In this document: positions 23,530 through 29,172 of the stretch, one piece after another
Position numbering within the stretch: the stretch's first letter is position 1
Layout: the number at the start of each line of letters is the position of its first letter
DNA from: a virus
DNA: 30,826 nt
Reading direction: 5' to 3' (one strand)
Virus record (IMG/VR): IMGVR_UViG_3300044622_000658
Coordinates: 1 to 30,826 of that record
Program-made: the position numbers and the translations under genes
Notes under the pieces: generated by a model
What the model was told of the DNA's origin: nothing
What the model saw: the letters and a program-made list of their open reading frames with translations, nothing else
Database searches by the model: none

Positions 23530-23548
23530 TACCGAACCTAAACAATCA
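23530..23548 (-). promoter_or_regulatory. Variant GATTGTT motif before the DUF932 gene
   Basis: It reads TGATTGTTTAGGTTCGGTA, i.e. the common motif with a short insertion between TGATTGTT and TTCGG. It ends 21 bases before the DUF932 start and is not coding. Confidence 0.4.
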
Positions 23549-23585
23549 GTCCAGCGGCACGGCCGACGAGGCCGGGCCGATTACG

Positions 23586-23599
23586 TATCCGAACAATCA
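23586..23599 (-). promoter_or_regulatory. TGATTGTTCGGATA motif
   Basis: It overlaps the stop codon of the 67-aa gene exactly as the copy at 19947-19960 overlaps the stop of its upstream gene. One base differs from that copy. Confidence 0.42.
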
Positions 23600-23800
23600 G
23601 CCGACCGTGATCTCCTCGACCACAAGTCCTTCCTGCTGCCGGATCACGGCACACAGGTTTTCGATCAGCGTGAGCGTGGCGTCTACGTTGGCCGGGTTGT
23701 CTCCGACCTTGGTTGTGAGCCGCGTCCGCATATCGTCGCGGCCCAGGAAGTTGATCGCGTCCTTGATCTTCTTGAAGTCCATCTTGCTGGTCGGGGTCAT
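23597..23800 (-). CDS. Small protein under early promoter P1 (67 aa)
   Basis: ATG at 23800 with GGAGACACGACG upstream. The product is helical and charged (MDFKKIKDAINFLG, VDATLTLIENLCAVIRQQ). It is the first gene after promoter P1, ~45 bases from the expected transcript start. No family was recognised. Short first genes of this kind are often host-takeover or regulatory proteins. Confidence 0.65.
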   Translation of the reverse strand: MTPTSKMDFKKIKDAINFLGRDDMRTRLTTKVGDNPANVDATLTLIENLCAVIRQQEGLVVEEITVG

Positions 23801-23825
23801 CGTCGTGTCTCCGTTTCGTCGTCTG

Positions 23826-23883
23826 TCGCGGTGTCCGCCGCGAACTCCCTCATCATACCCTATCGGCTGTCGCCGTCAATAGG
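23826..23883 (-). promoter_or_regulatory. Early promoter P1 with palindromic operator and conserved leader
   Basis: On the minus strand: -35 TTGACG (23874-23879), 16-base spacer, -10 TATGAT (23852-23857). The 25-bp stretch 23859-23883 has the half-sites CCTATCGGC and, inverted, CCTATTGAC, covering the spacer and -35, so a repressor or activator could bind there. An AT-rich patch lies upstream of the -35. The first leader bases (23826-23842) match those of P2 at 16 of 17 positions. Confidence 0.72.
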
Positions 23884-23930
23884 CTTTCCAAAATAATTTT
23901 TGCCTCGTTTTGCCCAGTGTTTTCGGGGGT

Positions 23931-24158
23931 TCACCGGACCACCCCCAGGGCCGCGTCGGCCAGATCGAGCGTGGCCCGCCCGAACCTGGCCAGCGGGCGA
24001 GGCTCCGGTGCGGCCTGCGGCGCGTAGCCGTACGTGACCGGCTGCATCCGCACCGCCATGTCAAGCACCGCGAGCCGCTCGCGGACTTCGACCACGAGCG
24101 CCGCAGCGACGACCATGACGAGCACGACGCACGCGGTGCGGACGAGGTCGCGGATCAT
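23931..24158 (-). CDS. Small single-span membrane protein (75 aa)
   Basis: ATG at 24158 overlaps the previous stop (ATGA). Residues 8-24 (TACVVLVMVVAAALVVE) form the only transmembrane helix. The rest is a soluble tail with a Pro-rich section (YAPQAAPEPRPLARFG) and a short amphipathic helix. Function unknown. Confidence 0.6.
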   Translation of the reverse strand: MIRDLVRTACVVLVMVVAAALVVEVRERLAVLDMAVRMQPVTYGYAPQAAPEPRPLARFGRATLDLADAALGVVR

Positions 24159-24439
24159 GACTGCGCCTCCTTCGCCTCGAGCTTCGCCGCCTTGCGTGCC
24201 GCAGCACGCGCCGCCTTCGCCATCAAGTGCTCGGCGCTTTCCGACAACCACGACGCCACGGCCATCGCCTCCTGCGGTGTGAGGAAGATCAAGGCCGGAA
24301 GCCGCTCGTGCGGATCGGTCGCGTCACGTGCGGGCCAGACTCCGATGCCGACTACGTCTTCGTGACGCCGCATCTCGATCTCTGCAGGCCGTCGAACGAA
24401 CTTCGTCTGCCGTTTGTAGAAGAACGCCTGCCGTTTCAT
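24155..24439 (-). CDS. Hypothetical 94-aa protein
   Basis: ATG at 24439 overlaps the previous stop. A basic start (MKRQAFFYKRQTKF) is followed by a small beta region (DVVGIGVWPA, LPALIFLTPQEAM) and a long alanine- and lysine-rich helix (66-92). I recognise no family. Confidence 0.6.
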   Translation of the reverse strand: MKRQAFFYKRQTKFVRRPAEIEMRRHEDVVGIGVWPARDATDPHERLPALIFLTPQEAMAVASWLSESAEHLMAKAARAAARKAAKLEAKEAQS

Positions 24440-24585
24440 TTCTTTCTCCTTCTTGCCTTCGCCTTGCGGGCCTTTTCCAATTCGACCATAGCGTCAGCCA
24501 CAATCTTTGCCGCCTCGGGGTTCCACCGAGCGAGCGCGGCACCGAGCATCATCATCCGCATCTCCAGGTCGCTCGGCTTGCTCAC
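24436..24585 (-). CDS. Short helical protein (49 aa)
   Basis: GTG at 24585 forms GTGA with the upstream stop and has GGAGG in the preceding codons. Longer in-frame readings begin inside the upstream gene. The product has one acidic-to-basic helix ending in KARKAKARRRKK, which could bind nucleic acid. Confidence 0.58.
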   Translation of the reverse strand: MSKPSDLEMRMMMLGAALARWNPEAAKIVADAMVELEKARKAKARRRKK

Positions 24586-25037
24586 GCCGCCACCTCCTTG
24601 TCCACAGGCCACCAGTACGGAAGGTCGGCTGGCTCCTGCCATCCGAACTGACCGTAGTGACGAGCGTACTTCCGAAGCAGATTGCTGCGGTGCGAGGCGT
24701 GAAGCCGGTCGTAGCCGATCCAGTTAGGCGACGGCGTATACGGCAGGCGGCAGACAGCGTCGTGGAACTGATCCCGCAGCGTGTCCTTGAATCCGCGTTT
24801 CCGCCACGCCACGCACATGATCTCGGCGTACTCGGCCAGAGCAAGCTCGTGGCCCCGCCACATCCGCACCGCCGGATGATTCCGCCAACGCGACGCCGGG
24901 TTGCCGCGATGCTCGCCAACGTCGACGCCGAGGGCGATGAGAATCTGCTTGCATTCAACTCGCTGCTTTCCGAGTCGCTTGTCATCGAGGCACCGAGCCG
25001 AGGCCCAGATGTTGGGGTAGGGGAGGAAGGTTTGCAC
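24582..25037 (-). CDS. Pyrimidine-dimer DNA glycosylase / endonuclease V-like protein (151 aa)
   Basis: GTG at 25037 with GGAGACACGAC upstream. The N-terminus MQTFLPYPNI, LDDKRLGKQRVE (17-28), NHPAVRMWRG (53-62), RLHASHRSNLLRK and PYWWP match proteins often annotated as Pyr_excise-type in actinophages. T4 endonuclease V uses the amine of its second residue (Thr), whereas here the second residue is Gln and Thr is third. Activity is therefore not assured. The repair role is inferred from family resemblance. Confidence 0.68.
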   Translation of the reverse strand: MQTFLPYPNIWASARCLDDKRLGKQRVECKQILIALGVDVGEHRGNPASRWRNHPAVRMWRGHELALAEYAEIMCVAWRKRGFKDTLRDQFHDAVCRLPYTPSPNWIGYDRLHASHRSNLLRKYARHYGQFGWQEPADLPYWWPVDKEVAA

Positions 25038-25056
25038 GTCGTGTCTCCGTTGTTTG

Positions 25057-25071
25057 CAGTCCCGAACAATC
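25057..25071 (-). promoter_or_regulatory. GATTGTTCGGGACTG motif before the glycosylase-like gene
   Basis: The core GATTGTTCGGG matches the other copies, while the last bases differ. It ends 20 bases before the start. GGGACTGCA is present twice around it, at the two sides of the motif. Confidence 0.42.
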
Positions 25072-25124
25072 GTTGCTTACTGCAGTCCCTGACCGGCGAC
25101 GTGCCGATCAGTTGTCGCTTCGGG

Positions 25125-25472
25125 TCACAGTGCTGCGATCAGATCGTCCACGCTGATGTCGCCATCGCACAAAGCGTAGATGGGGCAGTCCTCGGCCCGG
25201 CGAGTGCGCCATCGCACAACGATCGCCGACGATCTTATCTTCGCGGCAATGTCGCAGAGTCGCTGCGGCGAGATGTGGGCGGCTTGCAATGCGGCGGCGA
25301 CTCGCGGCTCCCAGACGTTTGCCATGCACCAGCCGTTCACGGCGTCGAGGTCGGTGACGCCAGCCTCAACCCACTCAGCGGCGACTTCTTCGGGTCGGCC
25401 TCCGTGGAACAGCTCGCCGTAAGCCTTGAGGATGTCCGCGATCTCGGTCACGGTCTCGTTGTCAGTCGTCAT
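25125..25472 (-). CDS. Hypothetical 115-aa protein
   Basis: ATG at 25472 with GGAGGAGA upstream; the longer in-frame reading crosses a separate upstream gene. The product is mostly helical (TEIADILKAYGELFHGG, EEVAAEWVEAGVTDLDAV) with a C-terminal stretch SVDDLIAAL. No motif was recognised. Confidence 0.6.
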   Translation of the reverse strand: MTTDNETVTEIADILKAYGELFHGGRPEEVAAEWVEAGVTDLDAVNGWCMANVWEPRVAAALQAAHISPQRLCDIAAKIRSSAIVVRWRTRRAEDCPIYALCDGDISVDDLIAAL

Positions 25473-25531
25473 CGGTCGTCTCCTCCGGGTTGTGCCCCTC
25501 GCGGGGCGGGGTGTCGAGTCTATCTCTGCGC

Positions 25532-25702
25532 TCAGACGGTCGCCGCTCGAATCTGGGCGATAGCCTCGCGGGCCTCGTCCCGTGTGTCGTAGGTGCCCAC
25601 GCTCCAGCGGTCGTCGCCACGCTGGGCGAGGATCTCGAACCAGTAGCACGTGCCACGGCTGCGAGGGTCGGAGATCTTCTTGATGCGGTAAGTGGTGGTC
25701 AC
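25532..25702 (-). CDS. Short GTG-started protein (56 aa)
   Basis: GTG at 25702 has AAGGA upstream. The product starts MTTTYRIKKISDPRS, has a compact beta sheet (CYWFEILAQRG, DRWSVGTYDT) and ends in a helix (RDEAREAIAQIRAATV). This looks like a small stand-alone beta-beta-alpha domain. No other frame in this stretch is convincing, and the codon use is as in the neighbours. Function unknown. Confidence 0.62.
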   Translation of the reverse strand: MTTTYRIKKISDPRSRGTCYWFEILAQRGDDRWSVGTYDTRDEAREAIAQIRAATV

Positions 25703-25731
25703 GGCGTCGTCCTTGTGTTCGTGGTGGCGTT

Positions 25732-25757
25732 GCCCGTCGGCCCGATTGCCGACGGGC
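25732..25757. repeat. Perfect 10-bp hairpin after the P2 transcript's first gene
   Basis: Arms 25732-25741 and 25748-25757 (GCCCGTCGGC / GCCGACGGGC) around a 6-base loop. It lies 13 bases after the stop of the 71-aa gene. No T-run follows, so it is a weak terminator or attenuator. Confidence 0.45.
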
Positions 25758-25769
25758 GGGGGTGGTGGG

Positions 25770-25985
25770 TCAGTTTTGGAGCGACTGCACTAGTGCAGCA
25801 GCAGCAGACTTGCAACTGCGAAATCGACGCTCGCTGCGACTGTGCCTCCAGGAGCCAGTCAGGCGATTGCATGAGCCGACGATGCCGTAGACCTGGCCGA
25901 GCACCTCGCCAGACACTCGGTCTACTAGCTCGTACTGGCGAGGCACCACCATACGCCAACGCACCGTTTCATTCGTGATCATCAT
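25770..25985 (-). CDS. Small basic protein under early promoter P2 (71 aa)
   Basis: Start MMITNETVRW at 25985 (or the next ATG), with AAGGGA upstream. After a short beta part (RYELVDRVSGEVLG-like pattern at 13-31) the protein becomes strongly basic (WRHSRSERRFRSCK). It ends in a short helix. It is the first gene of the P2 transcript, ~40 bases from the expected transcript start. Function unknown. Confidence 0.6.
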   Translation of the reverse strand: MMITNETVRWRMVVPRQYELVDRVSGEVLGQVYGIVGSCNRLTGSWRHSRSERRFRSCKSAAAALVQSLQN

Positions 25986-26013
25986 CGTGTCGTCCCTTTC
26001 GTCTCGTGGTGTC

Positions 26014-26063
26014 CGCCGCGTTGACCCCTGCATTATAACCTATCGGCTTTCCGCGTCAATAGG
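26014..26063 (-). promoter_or_regulatory. Early promoter P2 with palindromic operator and conserved leader
   Basis: On the minus strand: -35 TTGACG (26054-26059), 16-base spacer, perfect -10 TATAAT (26032-26037). The operator 26039-26063 matches that of P1 at 22 of 25 positions and keeps both CCTAT/ATAGG half-sites. The leader 26014-26030 matches P1's. An A-tract lies upstream of the -35. Confidence 0.78.
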
Positions 26064-26174
26064 CTTTCAAAAAAATCGTGGGAGGGCCGTTTTTCCCTAT
26101 TAGAAGGGGCTTTTCGGATTGGGGCGGCGTCCAAAAAGTCGATGCTGATCCGTAGACGCAAGAGTTTTCGCGTC

Positions 26175-26303
26175 AAAACCCGTTTTCGCGGGCGTTTTAT
26201 CGGGCCGTAATCCTTTGCGCCGCAAGGGATTAGGAGCCGCCCAGCGAAAAACGCGACGCCGCGAAGCCTTTCTGGCCCTGCGTTTTTCTTCTCTATAACG
26301 CCT
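26175..26303. other. Structured element B after the HTH gene
   Basis: This is a second copy of the architecture at 17236-17366. It has an inner hairpin (26175-26182 with 26189-26198), an inverted repeat with unrelated arm sequence (26208-26219 with 26221-26232, one mismatch) and the end box 26246-26303. The box includes GAAAAACG, GCCGCGAAGCCT, a T-run and CTATAACGCC. Distances between parts differ from element A by at most two bases. With promoter P2 it fills most of the gap 25986-26301; the rest (26072-26174) shows only an imperfect short repeat. Confidence 0.6.
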
Positions 26304-26541
26304 AGGACCGCTTCCGCTTCGTCTTGCCCTTGGAGGCGATCCAGACCGGATTGCCGCTCGTCTCGTGGATGAACGGCCTGAGCAGGGCGAGCTCGTGCTC
26401 GGCGACCGCGACGATGCGGGTGCCGTCAGCGAGGATTCCGACGCCGCGCGACTTCGCGATGCGCCGCACGGTCGGCGACGAGCAGCCGAGTCGCTTCGCG
26501 GCAGTTTCCATCGACAGGTAAACCACTTCCTTTTCTCCCAT
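26302..26541 (-). CDS. Helix-turn-helix DNA-binding protein (79 aa)
   Basis: ATG at 26541 is preferred over one six codons upstream because only it has GGAGG in front. Residues 9-40 (SMETAAKRLGCSSPTVRRIAK) form a MerR/excisionase-type HTH, followed by a wing (ILADGTRIVAVAEHEL) and a basic tail (SKGKTKRKRS). It lies between the excisionase and the P2 region and could control P1/P2 or int/xis. Its stop codon lies in element B. Confidence 0.72.
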   Translation of the reverse strand: MGEKEVVYLSMETAAKRLGCSSPTVRRIAKSRGVGILADGTRIVAVAEHELALLRPFIHETSGNPVWIASKGKTKRKRS

Positions 26542-26596
26542 CTGCCCGTTCACCTCCATTCGTAGTCTCGATGACGCGTCGAGTCAATACGCCGAG

Positions 26597-26815
26597 TCAC
26601 GCGCGTGACCGCTTTCTTCCCGAGAGGGTGGGGTCTCGCTTGAGGTACTCCTCGTGGTTCTTCGCCACCGACGCTCGACTCACCGCCCACGCGCGGCCAG
26701 AGAGCCGGAAGCCTTCGAGCTCTCCGCGTTCGATCATCCGAATGACCCAAACGTCCGAGCATCCGAGGATTTCTGCCGCCTTCGGAACCGAAATGTAGTC
26801 CGGTTGCTTGACCAT
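26597..26815 (-). CDS. xis: Excisionase-type HTH_17 protein (72 aa)
   Basis: ATG at 26815. Residues 7-50 (YISVPKAAEILGCSDVWVIR, MIERGELEGFRLSGRAWAV) fit the winged HTH_17 excisionase family almost end to end. A basic tail follows (RDPTLSGRKRSRA). Divergent from the integrase 180 bp away, as expected of a recombination directionality factor. A role as lysogeny regulator is also possible. Confidence 0.78.
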   Translation of the reverse strand: MVKQPDYISVPKAAEILGCSDVWVIRMIERGELEGFRLSGRAWAVSRASVAKNHEEYLKRDPTLSGRKRSRA

Positions 26816-26848
26816 TGTTCGCGATCCTGTAGTTTCGTTCGAAGCAAG

Positions 26849-26884
26849 GCACGCCCGCCAATCCCCTCGGACTGGCGGGCGTGC
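26849..26884. repeat. Perfect 12-bp inverted repeat between excisionase and integrase
   Basis: Arms GCACGCCCGCCA (26849-26860) and TGGCGGGCGTGC (26873-26884), loop 12 bases, in the divergent gap. It could be an arm-type integrase or excisionase site, part of attP, or a transcription barrier. No T-run follows. Confidence 0.55.
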
Positions 26885-26995
26885 AATGGCGGGGACAGGA
26901 TTCGCGGACGGCCGACTAATCGTTTCAACCCCTACAGGCAGGAGCCGACTTGCGACGCTTGGATGCGTGACCTATCCCCTACGAGGAGGCACGCG

Positions 26996-27853
26996 ATGAC
27001 GCTGCAGAATCTGTTCGATGACTACTACCGTCCGCTGCGGCTGCGCGGACGATCAGCAAACACGAGCCGCCTGTACGGATGCACGATTCGCTCGTTCTGG
27101 AAGTGGCTGCGGCACGAGCCGACGATTGACGACCTGACCGACCTGACGATCAGCCGGTTTCTTGAGCACCGTGGCAGCACGCGCAGTCCATACACGGCCG
27201 AGAAGGAACGCACGCAGCTCATCGCGCTCTGGCGGTTCGCCGCTGATCGCGGATTCGTTCGGGACCGGCCGTGCGTGCCGCCCGCTCCGCTGCCAGACCG
27301 CATTCCAGAGGCGTGGAGCGTCGATCAGTTGCGGTCCCTCGTGCGTGCCGCCGTGGCGACACCTGGACGCGTCGGCACGGTGCCAGCGGGCATCTGGTAC
27401 GCCGCGCTCGTGAACGTGCTGTGGGAAACAGCCGAGCGTATCGGAGCCGTGCTGGCATGTCGGCCAGAGGACTTGGCCTCGCCGTTTCTCAGCGTGCGAG
27501 CCGAGTATCGGAAGGGCGGCAAGCGAGACCGTGCGTACCGGCTCACTCCGGTGACGTATGACCTCGTCGCCAGAGCGTGCGGCAAAAACCGCGTGTTCGA
27601 GTGGCCTGGCTCGCGAGAGTACCTCTGGACGAAGTACCGCGATGTCGTGCGTCGTGGCGGATTGCCGACGGGCCGCAAGTGCGGCTTTCACCAGTTGCGA
27701 CGCTCTGCGGCATCGCACTACGCCGCCCTCGGAGGCGACGCCGTCAAGCTGCTAGATCACTCCAGCCCGCGAATCACGCACCGCTGGTATCTCGATCGCC
27801 GCCTGACTGATCGCGATCCGCCGCCTTGCGAGGTGCTACCGGGAATCAACTGA
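26996..27853 (+). CDS. int: Tyrosine recombinase (phage integrase), 285 aa
   Basis: This is the only plus-strand gene. ATG at 26996 has GAGGAGG six bases upstream. An N-terminal SAM-like core-binding domain (1-100) precedes the catalytic domain with all key residues: R148 (ETAERIGA), K176 region (YRKGGKRD), H232 and R235 (FHQLRRSAASH), H255 (LLDHSS) and nucleophile Y265 (THRWYLD). It lacks a long arm-binding N-terminal domain, like XerD-sized integrases. It ends 5 bp from the convergent gene at 27859. It should catalyse site-specific integration. Confidence 0.93.
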   Translation: MTLQNLFDDYYRPLRLRGRSANTSRLYGCTIRSFWKWLRHEPTIDDLTDLTISRFLEHRGSTRSPYTAEKERTQLIALWRFAADRGFVRDRPCVPPAPLPDRIPEAWSVDQLRSLVRAAVATPGRVGTVPAGIWYAALVNVLWETAERIGAVLACRPEDLASPFLSVRAEYRKGGKRDRAYRLTPVTYDLVARACGKNRVFEWPGSREYLWTKYRDVVRRGGLPTGRKCGFHQLRRSAASHYAALGGDAVKLLDHSSPRITHRWYLDRRLTDRDPPPCEVLPGIN

Positions 27854-27858
27854 CCGGG

Positions 27859-28083
27859 TCACTCTCGCCACCAATCGTCGCTGGCGTCCTCGGCGAGCCG
27901 ATCGACGATCTGCTGCAACGACGCGACGATGCTCGTGAAATTGCGGTTGCAGTGGTCAGCGTTCGCGTTGGCGCTCTCGACGACCGTCCGCAGCGCCTCA
28001 GCCATCGACCGCTGGTTCCTCGCCATCACAGCGACGATGGACGCCAACTCATCGACGCGCTGGCGTAGGTCGCTGCCGAACAT
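27859..28083 (-). CDS. Small coiled-coil protein (74 aa)
   Basis: ATG at 28083 overlaps the previous stop by one base (TGATG). The product is almost entirely helical (LRQRVDELASIVAVMARNQ, SIVASLQQIVDRLAED), ending DDWWRE. No family. It is the last gene of the rightmost block, convergent with the integrase. Confidence 0.6.
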   Translation of the reverse strand: MFGSDLRQRVDELASIVAVMARNQRSMAEALRTVVESANANADHCNRNFTSIVASLQQIVDRLAEDASDDWWRE

Positions 28084-28271
28084 CACGCGTCCTCGCTCTG
28101 GAGCACGGCGATGATCGCGAGCAGGCGAGCTCGCTCCGCGAGCAGGCGGATCACGTCGCCCGCGAGCGTGCCGCTCGTGCCGGTGTAGGCACCGCTGAAC
28201 CGACGGGCGCGGTGCTCGATCTGGGCGAGGTCGTCCTCGGTGAGCGGAGGGTGCTGCATGCGGATGGGCAT
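28083..28271 (-). CDS. Small helical phage protein (62 aa)
   Basis: ATG at 28271; GGGAG upstream lies in the end of the previous gene. The pattern LTEDDLAQIEHRARRF and GDVIRLLAERARLLAIIAVL resembles the small DLDAIEARA...LLAE proteins common in phage early regions, of unknown function. Confidence 0.6.
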   Translation of the reverse strand: MPIRMQHPPLTEDDLAQIEHRARRFSGAYTGTSGTLAGDVIRLLAERARLLAIIAVLQSEDA

Positions 28272-28274
28272 CGG

Positions 28275-28538
28275 TCAAGGCTCCCGACCACAGAGCTTCC
28301 GTATGGCGCGTGATTGCTTTCTGACTTGCTCCATGAGCATGCCAGTCTCAATCTTGCCGAGGTCGTCTTTTATTCCTAGCAGCGAAAGAGCAGCCTTCAT
28401 CATCCGCCCCCTACGCCTCAGTTGCCCTTGAGCGTTAGCACGCGACGCGACGCCTTCAGGCATCTCCATTGACTCTCTGACGAGAGCCAAGAGTTCCGGC
28501 ACGCTCAATTCTTTTCGTCGCCTATTTCGCGATGGCAT
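28275..28538 (-). CDS. Hypothetical basic 87-aa protein
   Basis: ATG at 28538 with GGAGG six bases upstream; the frame upstream is shadow of the next gene. Somewhat AT-richer than its neighbours. Helical and basic (SRNRRRKELSVPELLALVR, QLRRRGRMMKAALSLLGI, RKQSRAIRKLCGREP). A nucleic-acid-binding role is possible; no family recognised. Confidence 0.58.
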   Translation of the reverse strand: MPSRNRRRKELSVPELLALVRESMEMPEGVASRANAQGQLRRRGRMMKAALSLLGIKDDLGKIETGMLMEQVRKQSRAIRKLCGREP

Positions 28539-29172
28539 TGCGGGCCTCCGCTGGGAGCCTGCACCCAGGCTGACGCAGGTGACCGTCGTTGAGATGCGGC
28601 CACAACTCGTGCGAGTGGATTGCCGACAGCAGGTTCCACGCCGCGTGGCCGAGGTGCTGCTCGCTGCGGTCACCGCTCAGGAACGCGTAGACGTGGGCGA
28701 TCGCGTGGTTGAGCAGATCGTGAACGGGCATCCCGTTCTCCCAGTTCCAATCGCCGTACTTCGCGGCACCCTCGGCGCATGCACGAGCAACCTCGCGAAG
28801 CCCGATCGGCGACACGAGGTCATACCGAAACTCTTCGACAGCATCCGAGCGAACCGCTCCAGTGCCGAACTTCTCCGTGACGCCGGGCCGGGGCTCCCTC
28901 GCGACCCGCGCGGGCCTTGACTCCTCGACGAGCCGGGCGAAACCCTTCACGGCCTCGACCCGCGTGGCGTATTCGGGCGGCGTCCACTCGGAGTACGGGT
29001 CGTGCGACGACTCATCTGCACTTGCGGCCCCGTCGCTCAGCGCCCTCGTCGCCGCCTCCAGTGCAGGCTGGCACCCCTCTAGGCTTGCCGCCATCGGTGA
29101 GCGTCCAGCCAGGCGTGACTCGACGGCGTTGCGGAGGGCGGCGTTGGCGGATTCGAGGGTGGCTTCGGTCAC
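28522..29172 (-). CDS. dATP/dGTP diphosphohydrolase, DUF5664/MazZ-type (216 aa)
   Basis: Residues 102-195 follow the family well: FGTGAVRSD (102-110), YDLVSPIGLREVARACAEG, AAKYGDWNWENGMPV (136-150), LLNHAIAHVYAFLSGD, EQHLGHAAWNLLSAIH (171-186). Helical acid/His residues in the last two segments would bind the metal. Members hydrolyse dATP/dGTP to monophosphates; the cyanophage S-2L protein does so in the 2-aminoadenine pathway. Residues 1-95 are an alanine/glutamate-rich extension not needed for the fold. No purZ or datZ is in the window, so nucleotide-pool control is the safer reading. Confidence 0.76.
   Translation of the reverse strand: MTEATLESANAALRNAVESRLAGRSPMAASLEGCQPALEAATRALSDGAASADESSHDPYSEWTPPEYATRVEAVKGFARLVEESRPARVAREPRPGVTEKFGTGAVRSDAVEEFRYDLVSPIGLREVARACAEGAAKYGDWNWENGMPVHDLLNHAIAHVYAFLSGDRSEQHLGHAAWNLLSAIHSHELWPHLNDGHLRQPGCRLPAEARNAIAK

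Noticed and set aside
28522-29172. Evidence for a 2-aminoadenine (Z) genome
   Set aside because: Only the MazZ-like enzyme is present; purZ, datZ and the Z-type polymerase are not in the window.
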